Assembly (NCBI RefSeq): GCF_027579695.1
Contig: NC_083577.1
Coordinates: 68,327,241-68,391,240, forward strand
Reading direction: 5' to 3'
Origin: Neoarius graeffei
Lineage: Eukaryota > Chordata > Actinopteri > Siluriformes > Ariidae
DNA: 64,000 nt
The position numbers and the translations under genes are program-made. Within the stretch, counting starts at the first letter, position 1; each line of letters opens with the position of its first letter. Below the pieces are notes generated by a model. It was given only the letters and a program-made list of their open reading frames with translations, did not search any database and had not been told where the DNA came from. Below, in pieces: positions 22,120 to 33,776 of the stretch.

Positions 22120-22866
22120 GTGAAGCTCTTTTTCCTTATTGTCCCTTATTTACACATTTCACCATCTGTTCTCTGTCCATGTTTGCCTTGCATGCACCTT
22201 CTGAATATTTGTGGTTACATGTGGCTAAGCATTTATAGAAGGAGAAGCCACATTGCTGAGGTAAAGCTGTTGTCTTTCTGCTGCTTTTTTTTTTTAATGA
22301 ACTGACAGAGAGAGAGAGACCTTATCAAAAAGTATACTTCAAGTTCATTTTATTAAGTATACTTAAAGCATATACTCAGACCCATGGCCTCACTTTCGTT
22401 TATAAACGCCTTGAGACCTCAAGAATGGCGCAGGAATAGTTTTAAGCGTCAACAATAAATCTAATATAGTAATTTTTACGATTAAAGTGATTCATATAGG
22501 TAGCGGTCCGAGTGAATGACCTTGACGTCCGTAACGTCACAGCAGGAAGGCTATCGGTCTCAAGCAGCATCACACCACTTTGGTGTTGATTATTTTCCTG
22601 TAACAGCACACCCTGTTATGTTTTATTCATACATATTATATGAATAATTAATAATTATGAAAATCATCCCTAGCCTACTAATGGAAGACATAACCGGTAG
22701 AAGAGAGCGCTCTAGCTAATCTAGCTAAACCAGCCACTGTCACTCAACACATACTGAGATAGTTTACTTAACATTAATACATGGCTTAAAGCTAGACCGC
22801 CTTTCAGATTTTAAGTGTCGGTCAAAAAAAGAATTTTCCCCGACACCCAGTTATTTTTCTTTAGTG
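22120..22866. other. bmpr2 intron sequence, nothing recognised
   Basis: Start of the 9-kb intron before the last coding exon. There is a poly-T and (GA)n stretch near 22286-22318 and repeated AGTATACTT motifs near 22331-22375. No exon was recognised. Confidence 0.45.
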
Positions 22867-22877
22867 GATTGAAAGCT

Positions 22878-23255
22878 GGGGCGGCACGGTGGCGTAGTGG
22901 TTAGCGCTGTCGCCTCACATCAAGAAGGTCCAGGTTCGAGCCCCATGGCCGGCGAGGGCCTTTCTGTGCGGAGTTTGCATGTTCTCCTCGTGTCCGCATG
23001 GGTTTCCTCCGGGTGCTCTGGTTTCCCCCACAATCCAAAGACATGCAGGTTAGGTTAACTGGTGGCTCTAAATTGACCGTAGGTGTGAATGTGAGTGTGA
23101 ATGGTTGTCTGTGTCTATGTGTCAGCCCTGTGATGACCTGGCGACTTGTCCAGGGTGTACCCCGCCTTTCGCCCGTAGTCAGCTGGGATAGGCTCCAGCT
23201 TGCCTGCGACCCTGTAGAACAGGATAAAGCGGCTAGAGATAATGAGATGAGATGA
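22878..23255 (+). mobile_element. tRNA-derived SINE copy 1
   Basis: Full-length copy. It begins GGGGCGGCACGGTGGCGTAG with an A-box-like TGGCGTAGTGGTTAGCGC and B-box-like GGTTCGAGCCCC, continues into a conserved body ending at a (GATGA)n tail, and is flanked by the duplication GATTGAAAGCT (22867-22877, 23256-23266). The tail and duplication show target-primed insertion by a LINE partner. The family recurs about 13 times in the window. Confidence 0.92.
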
Positions 23256-23475
23256 GATTGAAAGCTACTGAGTTCGAATCACAGACTTCCAATTTTATTA
23301 GTTTTTTTAAAAATAGAACAATTAATACATTTAAGTCCACGTGGCCCTAAATTCTCCACTATTTTTGCCTGCTTCACTGTGACCCAATACAAGATACTAC
23401 ACCATGCATCATGTGGTGGGCTTTCCCCGTTCGTGCAAAGCATTGTGGGATACAAATTTGAAACAGGAGAGAAAA

Positions 23476-23634
23476 ATGGAGGACGCGAGTGTGCGAATGA
23501 AGCGTGAAAGACCGACTACATTAACGGAAAGCGAGAAAAAAAGACGTTATGTTGCGAAGGAAAGGAAACGTAGGACCAAACTGATAAATATCGGCGGTCT
23601 GCGAGCACCTTGGTGTGATCAGCTGTTCGTTTAG
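23476..23634 (+). pseudogene. TE-like basic N-terminal frame
   Basis: Frame MEDASVRMKRERPTTLTESE, then KKRRYVAKERKRRTKLINIG. The ESEKKRR...R.K..INIG pattern recalls, from memory, the start of repetitive fish transposase-like proteins (SEKRR..K.R.NIG.AF). A CpG-rich leader with GCATTGTGGGA precedes it. No domain follows and no clear terminal repeat was located. Confidence 0.3.
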
Positions 23635-24039
23635 TGACAGAACAATGTAATTGTCAGTGCACCGTCAAAGGTAAACCTGTAGATGGCAGTAATGCAACAC
23701 TGTGGATGCCAGCTGCCGTAAAACCCAAAAGGTGAAGAAGACGACGATGGCTAAGGTAAACCTGCGCATGCGCACACGGACTTCCTCTGTCTGCTTGACT
23801 GCCAAAGTGAAGGATTTCATGCACATTATTTGCTCGGGAAATAATCCCCTCAAATTAAATAACTTCCCAGCCACAGAATGGCCTGGGTTTTTTTTTTTTT
23901 TTTTGGATGTTACAAAAATAAACATCTCACAATGACCAAGTTTCAGAGGGAACTAAATTTCACTGATTTTATGAAATCGAAAGGCCGTCTACTTTTAATG
24001 GGTATGGTGAATTATTGTTCATCATTCATTATTTTGCTT

Positions 24040-24090
24040 TTAGATTAGATTAGATTCACTTTATTCATCCCACATCGGGGAAATTCACGT
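24040..24090 (-). repeat. Fragment of a LINE/SINE 3' end
   Basis: TAGATTAGATTCACTTTATTC followed by ATCCCACATCGGGGAAATTC is the reverse complement of a common 3' end of fish non-LTR elements. Only the tail is present. Confidence 0.4.
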
Positions 24091-24510
24091 GTTACAGTAG
24101 CAAGAAAATGTCAAACAGATAACAAATAAAACTGAAATAAAAATTAGACAAACGAAGGATTAAATACAGAGGGCTATTTGCATTATCTACCGTGAAAAAG
24201 TATAGAAAAATTGCCTTATTGAGAGGTTCGGAAAAATTGCACACTACAGGTAGACTCTGTGTATATATATACACACACATATTTATATAAAAATATTATT
24301 TATGTATACAAGTATGCATAAAAATAGTTTAGGGCCTATATTAATTGCACATAACTGCATCAATGAGAGATGGCAGAGGTTGTAGTGGTGAAGTAGTGCA
24401 AATATAACGACAAACAGGTTGTTGGTGCTACGTTACAAGCTACTGGCACATTGAAATCCACTTCAGGTCTTTTATTAGCCCTGGAACGATGGGATGGCAT
24501 TGGTCGGGAA

Positions 24511-25396
24511 CAGACCTGGGCATTTTATGACCCGCGGGCCGCATCCGGCCCTTTGGTTCATTCTGACGGGCCCGCGTAAGGTTAATTAGAAATTACAAAA
24601 TAAACGTATTTTCTAATTTTACCTCATGCATGGACTGAATGTGCATTGCTTTTATTTTGAAGTTGTGTTCAACAAAAACGCAATGCGCGCGACATGAACA
24701 TGACATGAAATCCCACGAAACCTAATCCCGCGATAACTACTTCCGTAATTTGTCCAGACCAACCACAAACTTGTACGTCATCCTTCAAACGGTCCAGCCA
24801 ATCACATAGCGTGACGTCACCAGCAGGCGCCGGAGCCCGAGCCGATCTGTAGATCTGATACCTACACCGAATCAACTGACGATCATCTGTCAACTGTGCT
24901 TCGCATCTCCACTTCAGACATTCAACCTGACTCTGATGCACTCGTTAAAGACCAGCAGAGACTAGATTTCTCTCACTGAACAAATAAAAAACTGAAAAAC
25001 ATCAAATGAGGTGATTAGACTACAAATGTGGGCATCATTATTATAATATGATGTATCTTGCTTGATATTTGGAGTAGAAAGACAATATTGTGATGTCTTT
25101 ATTGTGTTTTGGGGTGAATGTGACTGAAAAAAAATAGTACAAACGTTCACGTTTTGTTAACCATTGTTTTGGGAAATTTGACTGAATAAATTACATTTTT
25201 TGTAAGGCAACCTCGTTTCTTCCATACTCTTACCAGTCTTAGCAGCTTGTAAAAACAATGATATTTATTGCTTTATATAAAAGAAATACACTTAATATTA
25301 TGCAGAATTTAGTTCAGCCTTTTGGTCCGGCCCTCCACAAAATTTTCTGTTTCTCATGTGGCCCCATGGAAAAAATAATTGCCCACCCCTGGTCTG
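24511..25396. mobile_element. hAT (Charlie-like) non-autonomous element
   Basis: The left end CAGACCTGGGCA is followed by GACCCGCGGGCCGCATCCGG. The right end is GTGGCCCCATGG...TGCCCACCCCTGGTCTG. These are the characteristic ends of Charlie-type hAT elements of vertebrates. 886 bp; no transposase frame; the 8-bp duplication is no longer clear. Confidence 0.75.
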
Positions 25397-25956
25397 GAAC
25401 CTTGTCTGAGAGGCAGAATTGTTTTGACAAGTTATTTATAATTTCCATATTTCCAGCTGCCTTTTTTTTTTTTAAGAAACTCAACTCTGCCCATCAAATG
25501 CAAGTAAATATATTATCTTTAATAATGAATGTACAACTACTTTTTCTGTTATTTTAAAAATAGTCAAAAGTTGTTGGTGTCTCTTCACTGGAGCCAGATA
25601 GACTGTGCTTGACAAGATTATCAGATTGGATAAACCCAATTTTCAATCTAAAATAGCCTGTCTGTTCATACTTTCAGGGTCCTGCTGGGCAAATAAGTTG
25701 AGTATTATTATGATGAGTTATTCTGTCTTCTTTGCCACATAAAAAAAAAAGTCCAGCTCTGAGTACCACTTGTAACATGCAACAGGTTCGTTTCTCCTGC
25801 GGTTTCTCATCCCTCCATTTCTCTCACTGCCATCTATTCTCTTTTCTGTCCTTCACTCTTTCTCTGTGCTTTTACATGTTTTACCAAGTGTGCATGACAA
25901 TATACCCACGAGCAACGTTCTCCAGAGATGGATCCCTGTGTGTGTTCCTGCACTGA

Positions 25957-26663
25957 GGTGGTGTTTACATTAGACCGTATCAGCGGATCATCAGATTAAC
26001 GTTTTTAAAACGATTCGCGTACACACATCAACGCCAATACACGGATACGCTAATCACATGACTAATTAGACGGCACGTCACATGATCCCAGTGCATATCG
26101 GGCATGCGCAAGTCACTCACCACTTGCAAGTGGAAGGATGGCAAGCGAACACCTTCTCCAGCAGATAAACACACCTGGCTGTGATGTTCATGTTCTCACT
26201 GAGTTTAAGCGCCTGAAGGAGGTAAATAAGTTGAAATGTGTAAATAAACCTCAGTGCGGCTCAGCGCTTCCTCCTGCGCTCCAAATCACTCCGCCCTGAA
26301 CAGCGAGTGCCCTCTGGAGGGTGCGCACTCCGTCCCTGCGCAGCTCACAGAGCGCGAGAGTGAAGCGCACGAGCAGTGATTCGGGACTGAGCCGCTGTGT
26401 GTGTGATCCCAACGCCAGCGAATCAGGAAGGTGGATGTCACCGTGACGTTGTCCAATGACGACGTCAGCTAGAGCTCAGCACTGCGTTTCCTCGTTCCTC
26501 AATGTTTACACAGCACCGGATCAGACACGAACTGGGTTGAATACGTGGGCCCTGGCGGATTCAAGTTGTTCCGCCTGTGGAGTCGTTTCCCGGCGTTTTA
26601 ATGTGAACGGACAGTGCATCCGCGACGAAAACGAGACGGATACGGTCTAATGTAAACACCACC
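25957..26663 (+). mobile_element. MITE with 25-bp perfect ends and a small exon
   Basis: GGTGGTGTTTACATTAGACC and GGTCTAATGTAAACACCACC are perfect inverted ends (25 bp in all), flanked by TGA (25954-25956, 26664-26666). A 28-codon frame from 26138, MASEHLLQQINTPGCDVHVL then TEFKRLKE, runs into GAG|GTAAAT, a good donor. The 3-bp duplication suggests a PIF/Harbinger relative. 707 bp. Confidence 0.75.
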
Positions 26664-26666
26664 TGA

Positions 26667-27328
26667 GTGTCCTCCTCTAACTGGCCAATTAGCACTCCCG
26701 CTTTATTCAGCAAGAGAAAGCTGGTCTATCTCTCTCCCTTCCTCTTTCTCTCTCTAGTATTTTCTCTTGTTTGCCTGAAGTGGAAAGGAGGGGAAAATTC
26801 TCTGGGCTGATAAGGATTCAGAGAACATTCTGCTGCAGTTGTAAACAGCGATAACATATAATATATGGAGGGAAATGGGCGTGCCATACAGCAATAACAA
26901 AAAACATGGCACATTTGGATGGAGCAGGAAACTCATGCTAAAGATTTTAACTAAAGATAGCTGTGGTTTAATCATATTAGAGATGCTCCTGATTCTTGTA
27001 TAGTATTGTACAGTAGTGGGTGGAACATCCACATAAATCATTTACTGGTTAAAAAAAAAAAAAAACTGTAAGCCAATAGACGTCTTCGTTCACCGTTTCT
27101 ATCTGAGTTGGGGGGAAGACAACATAGAGTGGCTTCAACGTTACTTGTTGCAAATCTGCTGAAGTGACAGTGTTGGGTTTTTGTCTGCTTTAAGGCTTGT
27201 TTTTTTCTTTCTGTAATTAACACAGGAAGGGACATGCACTCCCTGTAATCAGAAAGTAGTTTCATGCTTCTAGCACGGTGACAAAGCTGCATGCTGCCAG
27301 AACACAGGCCACAACTTTAATTATGGCA
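26667..27328. other. Intron sequence, nothing recognised
   Basis: Bmpr2 intron before the last coding exon. Poly-A at 27051-27065 and pyrimidine-rich blocks near 26730-26760. No exon or element end recognised. Confidence 0.45.
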
Positions 27329-27339
27329 GATTCTACCAT

Positions 27340-27712
27340 GGGCGGCACGGTGGTGTAGTGGTTAGCGCTGTCGCCTCACAGCAAGAAGGTCCTGGGTTCG
27401 AGCCCCGTGGCCGGCGAGGGCCTTTCTGTGTGGAGTTTGCATGTTCTCCCCGTGTCCGCGTGGGTTTCCTCCGGGTGCTCCGGTTTCCCCCACAGTCCAA
27501 AGACATGCAGGTTAGGCTAACTGGTGACTCTAAATTGACCGTAGGTGTGAATGTGAGTGTGAATAGTTGTCTGTGTCTATGTGTCAGCCCTGTGATGACC
27601 TGGCGACTTGTCCAGGGTGTACCCCGCCTTTCGCCCGTAGTCAGCTGGGATAGGCTCCAGCTTGCCTGCGACCCTGTAGAACAGGATAAAGCGGCTAGAG
27701 ATAATGAGATGA
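27340..27712 (+). mobile_element. tRNA-derived SINE copy 2
   Basis: Full-length, flanked by GATTCTACCAT (27329-27339, 27713-27723). The A-box and B-box regions are intact and the tail is AATGAGATGA. Nearly identical to copies 1, 3 and those at 40-44 kb, so recently active. Confidence 0.93.
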
Positions 27713-27868
27713 GATTCTACCATAACAGAGGCCAGTTAAGTCCCATCTCCTTAAATTGCTGAATTGATTATTTTGATCATTCTATTAAGTTTTTCTAGTA
27801 GCATTTGGGGTCTTGGACATTCACAGTAAATTTTCGGACAGTAGTCCTGGTAACTAATTAATAAAAGC

Positions 27869-28760
27869 CTGACATGACAGACATGCTAAATGACAATAGA
27901 AACACATCGGTTTCTATCATCAAAATCTGACAGACAAACTAACGTCTACCATCATATTCTGACAGACGCTCTAGATGACAATAGCAACAAAACTGTTTCT
28001 TACATTATTAATCTGACAAATTTAGTAATAATATTAAATACCTCATCACTAGAACCAAATAAAATAAAATATTGAAATTAAAAAAGATAAAATTTATTTT
28101 CAAAATTGAAATATCAACAATAATTGTCAGAAGAGTGACGATAGACACGACTGTGTCACTTTCGCGGGGAAATAACACATTGAAACGGCCTGTCGGCTGA
28201 AAGGGTCGCAAGCGGTTCTGATTTATCTCAACTTACGATAGTTTTCCTCCAGAAAAATTTAAATATGAATGCACAAATATATTCTCAATGTTTCTATTGT
28301 CAAAAATTTCTATCGTCAGGATAGCTGACTGAAAATCTTACCTTGATTTATTTGATGAACTCTAGCTGTCAGAACTCCAAGTCTTGCCCGGAAGTAAATG
28401 TCTGCTGTCACAAAAATCATGCGCAGTAGAATTTCCTCTTTGCGTCAGTCAACATGTGCGTGGTGAGGGCTTGAATTTTGCTATCGTCAGGTGCATTTGA
28501 CTGACAGACTGACGATAGCATTTTTTAAAAATAACTCTGGGCTTCTCATCGTGAACGAAATAGTTTTTTCGCTGTTAATCTATTTCAACTCTATCTGTTG
28601 ACACCCAAAAATGATAAAGCCTGCTTCCACACGATAACTACCAAAGATCCATAATGGCTGAGTCTATCGTCAGGTCATCTGACAGAAATTCACTGACGAT
28701 AGCAACAGGGATAATGAAAGGGATTTTTAAAATGGGAGTTATGTCTGTCAGATATGTCAA
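27869..28760. repeat. Region with repeated TGACGATAG and CTGACAGA motifs
   Basis: TGACGATAG or its complement CTATCGTCA occurs at about 28133, 28311, 28480, 28506, 28664 and 28694, with degenerate TGACAATAG at 27890 and 27977. CTGACAGA recurs at 27927, 27959, 28499, 28679 and inverted near 28746. The outer edges TGACATGACAGACAT and ATGTCTGTCAGATATGTCA are roughly inverted. It may be an unassigned DNA transposon with scattered transposase-binding motifs. No coding frame. Confidence 0.5.
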
Positions 28761-28997
28761 AGAAATAGAACTTTATTCTTTAAAAATCTTTTGTTGATAT
28801 ACTCAGTGTATTTTTAAATGACGTGCTGTTTTAGAAGACCAAATACCATATTTTCAATCTTGAAAATATTACCTCACTGAAAAAAGGACAAGAAAAATCT
28901 CTTATTTTGTGGGCAAGTGGTTAATGGATCCAGTTACGGTAGAATCTGCCATATGCTATTTTGACTCCAGTGCAGTCCATTAAGCATAAATTAGATG

Positions 28998-29760
28998 CGT
29001 GTGTGTGTGTGTGTGTGTATTTATCCCCCGCCCAAACAAAGTTTGGCGGGGGATATAGAAACGGGTTCCGTCCATCTGTCCATCCATCCAGTCACGTTTT
29101 CGTTTCCAGGCCATATTTTTAAAACTACTGACGATATCTTCATGAAACTTTGTATACATATCAAGCAACATATGAACTGGTGCCATTTGCTATTTTGGAT
29201 TTTTGAAAAAGAAAAAAAAAAAAAAGAATTTTTCAAATTTTTACATAAAAAATAGATTTTGACGTAGTTTCTTAGAGCAATGTTTGTTTCCGGAGCATAT
29301 ATCCTAAACTATTCATGATACGGATTTGAAACTTGGTATACATGTTAACAGGGTGATGTAGACGTGCCTTTGCATACTAAGAAATTTAAATTTTTCATGT
29401 TTCCATAGAAACAATTTCAGACTTAGTGTCTCAGGTTAGTCTCTCGGGGTTGGTTTTGTTTCCGGAGCAGAACTTGAAAACTATGAGTGGTATGGTCTTG
29501 AAAGTTGGTATATGTGTTGATTAAGTAATGTGTCTTTTGATACTAAGAAAATGTGAGAAATTGTAATTTTTAGCTCACCTGGACCAAAGGTCCGGTGGGT
29601 ATATGCCATGAGCTGCTGAGGTCGGTGTAAAGAGGTCGGGTTGGTTTCCTGCAGCAGAACTTGAAAAATGTGACAAATAATATCTTGAAACTTGGTATAT
29701 AGGGCGGGGCATATAGATGACTCTGTCTTCTTGTTTTTCTCTTTCCCACATGGCAGCTGA
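28998..29760 (+). repeat. Fish repeat with CCCGCCCAAACAAAGTTTGGCGGG hairpin start
   Basis: After a (GT)n run (28998-29018) a CCGCC..GGCGG hairpin and CGTCCATCTGTCCATCCATC begin an AT-rich interspersed repeat. It contains several diverged units of the type AAACTTGGTATACATGTT (about 29150, 29330, 29500, 29690). Similar but distinct repeats with GTCCGTCCGT starts occur at 45470 and 58985. No gene. Confidence 0.4.
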
Positions 29761-29862
29761 ACGACAAAACAAAATTAGGAAAATGCTTGACTAGAAATGA
29801 TAAATCAATCCAAATTTATCTTGCTCTATTGATAAGATATTAAGGATATTATTTATTTTGGT

Positions 29863-30230
29863 GGGCGGCACGGTGGTGTAGTGGTTAGCACTGTCGCCTC
29901 ACAGCAAGAAGGTTCTGGGTTCGAGCCCAGCAGCCGGCGAGGGCCTTTCTGTGCGGAGTTTGCATGTTCTCCCCGTGTCCACGTGGGTTTCCTCCGGGTG
30001 CTCCGGTTTCCCCCACAGTCCAAAGACATGCAGGTTAGGTTAACTGGTGACTCTAAATTGACCGTAGGTGTGAATGTGAGTGTGAATGGTTGTCTGTGTC
30101 TATGTGTCAGCCCTGTGATGACCTGGCGACTTGTCCAGGGTGTACCCCGCCTTTCGCCCATAGTCAGCTGGGATAGGCTCCAGCTCGTCCACGATCCTGC
30201 ACAGGATAAGCGGCTACAGATAATGGATGG
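29863..30230 (+). mobile_element. tRNA-derived SINE copy 3
   Basis: Flanked by ATTTATTTTGGT (29851-29862, 30231-30242). Full 5' end with the A- and B-boxes. The tail is AATGGATGG rather than (GATGA)n, a variant shared with copies at 51.2 and 59.2 kb. Confidence 0.92.
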
Positions 30231-30532
30231 ATTTATTTTGGTACTCCGACTGGACTGTTTTTGTCACTTCTGAGATATACAAGGTTTTTCTACATGTGCT
30301 TGGATTTCTTTCAACTGCTCAAATAATGTTCAGAATTCTTTGTATGATACCTAATTTTAAAAGGTGACATTAACGTGCTTAGAATATTATTGTTGTTATG
30401 GCCTGTTTCTTGCCGAACTGATAATCGCATCATCAGTTTTTCTTTGGCTAATCAGACACAAGGTACGCCACCACACTTGCCCGAGCAGTTGGGGTTAGGT
30501 GCCTTGCTTAGAGCACTTGAGCCAGTCCTGCT

Positions 30533-30861
30533 CATCTCATCTCATCTCATCATCTCTAGCCGCTTTATCCTTCTACAGGGTCGCAGGCAAGCTGGAGCCT
30601 ATCCCAGCTGACTACGGGCGAAAGGCGGGGTACACCCTGGACAAGTCGCCAGGTCATCACAGGGCTGACACATAGACACAGACAACCATTCACACTCACA
30701 TTCACACCTACGGTCAATTTAGAGTCACCAGTTAACCTAACCTGCATGCCTTTGGACTGTGGGGGAAACCGGAGCACCCGGAGGAAACCCATGCGGACAC
30801 GGGGAGAACATGCAAACTCCACACAGAAAGGCCCTCGCTGGCCACGGGGCTCGAACCCAGG
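30533..30861 (-). mobile_element. tRNA-derived SINE copy 4, 5' truncated
   Basis: Inverted copy with the (TCATC)n tail at the left. It stops at GGCTCGAACCCAGG and so lacks the A-box, yet is cleanly flanked by GCCAGTCCTGCT (30521-30532, 30862-30873). 5' truncation with an intact duplication is what incomplete target-primed reverse transcription gives. It inserted in an older repeat (TTAGGTGCCTTGCTTAGAGC) that also occurs near 58210. Confidence 0.92.
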
Positions 30862-31157
30862 GCCAGTCCTGCTGGTTCAGGGAATCAAACCAGTGACCTT
30901 TCAGTCCCAAAGCTCTTTCTCTAACCCTTAGTATCAGTTTACATTTTAGAGTCGGTCAGTATTCATTTTTAGATTGGAGTTCCATGAAAACATGGATTAT
31001 TTCTGCATCAGAATATAAACTAGTACTGGGAGAAATCTGATATTTATCCCAAGGCTGCTACTCCCTGTTGTGGAATAATATGCAGCTGCGTTCAGAAACT
31101 TGGTCATAGTGATGTAGTTTGCTAACTACTTCTCTGTCTGTCTCTTTTTGCTTCCAG

Positions 31158-31429
31158 GCGAAAGCTCCTCTCAAGAGGGAAAAGCTGCATCGGCTGAGAA
31201 GATAAAGAGACGTGTGAAGACGCCTTACTCGTTGAAACGGTGGCGCCCCTCCACGTGGGTCATCTCTACAGATACGTTGGATGGAGAGGTCAACAACAAC
31301 GGGGAAGGTGGAGGGCAGGGTGCAGCAGGTGCAACTCGCTCGAAATCCAGCACTGCCGTGTTCCTAGTCGGAGGGGGAACGGCCACGGCAACCCTATCCT
31401 CTGACCCGCCTGGCATGACCTGCCTATAA
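31158..31429 (+). CDS. bmpr2: bmpr2 last coding exon (human exon 13 equivalent)
   Basis: Encodes (G)[20 protein letters not shown], then [20 protein letters not shown] and ends [10 protein letters not shown] followed by TAA (31427-31429). The basic block through STWVIST is the most conserved part of the BMPR2 C-terminus, and the final G-M-x-C-L matches the human end. The acceptor is TTGCTTCCAG, with a pyrimidine-rich tract before it. The 9-kb preceding intron holds six SINE copies and several DNA transposons. The seven exons here give about 765 residues, close to the 754 of the same human exons. Confidence 0.96.
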
Positions 31430-31795
31430 ACTTTCACCCTGCTGAGAAACGTCTACAAGCGGCTTATTGATACCGGAGGGTGTGGCAGCATGTTATAGGA
31501 GGAAGAGAAAACAGTTTTCTAAGATACAATTTGCAAGCACTTAACATCGTGGTATTTCTTGAAATTCTCTGACCTTTTAATTTTTTTTTTTTTAAGTAAT
31601 TGCTTTAAACCCAGCTATGCAGCATCATTGGCTTAAAATGCTTCCATTATTTTTGTCGTCCCATTGTAAATCAGAGTATGATTTGTGTGTCTAGTTGTTT
31701 AATTACTTTGTTGTATTTGTTGCACTTTTTTTATAATCATGATCTTAATCACATAGCTATGTCTGATTTCTTGGACCATGTTTAAATCTTGTCTT

Positions 31796-31840
31796 AAAAA
31801 AAAAAAAAAAAGGAGAGAGAGAGAGAGAGAGAGAGAGAAA
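31796..31840 (+). repeat. Poly-A plus (AG)n tract in the bmpr2 3' UTR
   Basis: A run of about 14 A followed by about 14 AG units. Confidence 0.85.
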
Positions 31841-32932
31841 ATGACAATTTGATCTAACAATCATGCTAGACTGCGCGTATGGACATAAATGAAATCCAGT
31901 CCATATAAAAGTTGATAGAAAATGCAGTGGTCTCTAAGATCTTCGACTGCAGTAGACTCTTATGTTTTATGCATAGTACATTCAAGCATTTGTCGTATGT
32001 AATGTATTACATGTATCCCCCATTATTATTATTGTTTTTTTTGTTTGTTTGTTTGTATTACATTCTGAAATGTGCAATAGGCTTTAGCTTTGAGGTGCTC
32101 TTCAATACTTTTCATTTTGTTCGATATTTTGCAGCATTTTCCAATTTTAACATTATATTGTAAACTAAAGAGTGCACTTACCCGCAATCTTCTGTCCTTT
32201 TTAACAACCGCTGTCTGCAGAAACTCATGGATGACAATCCCTTCTCAACAATCCTAAGGGGGAAAGGTAAATCACTTTTTGGGTGTGTGGGTGTGTGTGT
32301 GTTTGCGCGCATGTATGTTTTTCTCCTCTGTTGGAGATGCACAACAACAGGACAGTTGAAAATCTGCAAGCTTGAAGGATGGAGGATTTTCAATTCTGTT
32401 ACAATCTGAATCCAGCTCTATCTCAGTCTGATGTTTTGGAATAATGTTCTCCCTTACGAGCAGGCACTGAAGTGCATACTTCACTTTGTTTGTTTGTTTG
32501 TTTTGAAAGACACGGACTAGGTTTCTGCAGGTATGGATCTACACGAGTGTGTCTGTGTGATCAGTCTGACGCGTTACTCTCCGCCTAAGGATCCGTGTCC
32601 GAGTGCTAGATCAGACTTCATATGAGAAAATGGACAAGTGGCTTAGGTCAGGTCTTGGTTTCTGCATTCATTCCAGTCACAAACAGCACCATGTGGACAC
32701 TACATAAGTAATTTATATCTAATGTTACATTACACAGACCTGGAACTAAATAATGTACGTTATTGTGCGCATTACAGCGACTTTAGTTCTTTTCAAACCT
32801 CTGTTTATGAAAGCCGGACTGAAACGACACATACGGTCGATTGGGGTCGTGGTTACGTCTCCGATGTCGGAGTAAATCTTGAATTGGTGGCTAGCTTTCA
32901 TTTCATTATGTGTACAATCATACTGTCTGTCA

Positions 32933-33776
32933 CAGTACCAGTCAAGTTTGGATACACCTACTACTCATTCAAAGCGTTCTCTGTATTTTGTATTTTTTTC
33001 GACTGAAGACATCAAAACTATCAAACAACGCATGGAATTACGTAGTAAGCAAAAACGTATTCGACAAAACATGCTTCGTATTTTCTAGCCAGCGTTTATC
33101 TTCACGACGCTTTACACACTATTGGCATTATCTTAACCGGTAGTCACCTGGAATGCTTTTCAATTAACAGGTGCCTCATCAAAAGTTAATTCGTGCAATT
33201 TCTTGCCTTTTTAATGTAGTTGCGATCATCTCATCTCATTATCTCTAGCCGCTTTATCCTTCTACAGGGTCGCAGGCAAGCTGGAGCCTATCCCAGCTGA
33301 CTACGGGCGAAAGGCGGGGTACACCCTGGACAAGTCGCCAGGTCATCACAGGGCTGACAGACACAGACAACCATTCACACCTACGGTCAATTTAGAGTCA
33401 CCAGTTAACCTAACCTGCATGTCTTTGGACTGTGGGGGAAACCGGAGCACCCGGAGGAAACCCACGCAGACACGGGGAGAACATGCAAACTCCACACAGA
33501 AAGGCCCTCGCCGGCCCCGGGGCTCGAACCCAGGACCTTCTTGCTGTGAGGCGACAGCGCTAACCACTACACCACCGTGCCGCCCTAGTTGCGATCAAAC
33601 AGTAAATAATAAACAATACAGTAAATAGCCCGATTCCGCAACTATAGTAATCCAGCAGTCAAGAGCGGCGTAACGAAGAAAAAAGAAACGACATCCATCA
33701 TTACTTTAAGACATGGTGTCTTAATAAAATTAATTAAATAAATTAGGAGACGTGTCCAAACTTTTAACTGGTACTG
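32933..33776. mobile_element. Tc1-derived MITE with nested SINE
   Basis: CAGTACCAGTCAAGTTTGGA at the left and TCCAAACTTTTAACTGGTACTG at the right are Tc1-type inverted ends. The right flank is TA and the left flank CA. Without the SINE (33229-33585) it is about 475 bp. No transposase frame remains. It lies within the presumed bmpr2 3' UTR. Confidence 0.75.
33229..33585 (-). mobile_element. tRNA-derived SINE copy 5
   Basis: Inverted full-length copy flanked by TAGTTGCGATCA (33217-33228, 33586-33597). It has a small internal deletion in the TGTGTCTATGTGTCAG/GTGAGTGTGAA regions. Nested in the Tc1-derived MITE. Confidence 0.92.

Noticed and set aside
22878-22960. tRNA gene suggested by A-box and B-box sequences
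   Set aside because: The tRNA-like head is part of a SINE with body, tail and target duplications; no cloverleaf with a proper acceptor stem was seen.
27358-27762. 134-codon open frame and its many near-identical relatives (for example 29881, 30565, 35927, 40366, 43804, 51166)
   Set aside because: They are translations of the abundant tRNA-derived SINE, not genes.
29575-29772. Two overlapping - strand frames near 29.6 kb
   Set aside because: Short, in repeat sequence, no domain or conserved start.
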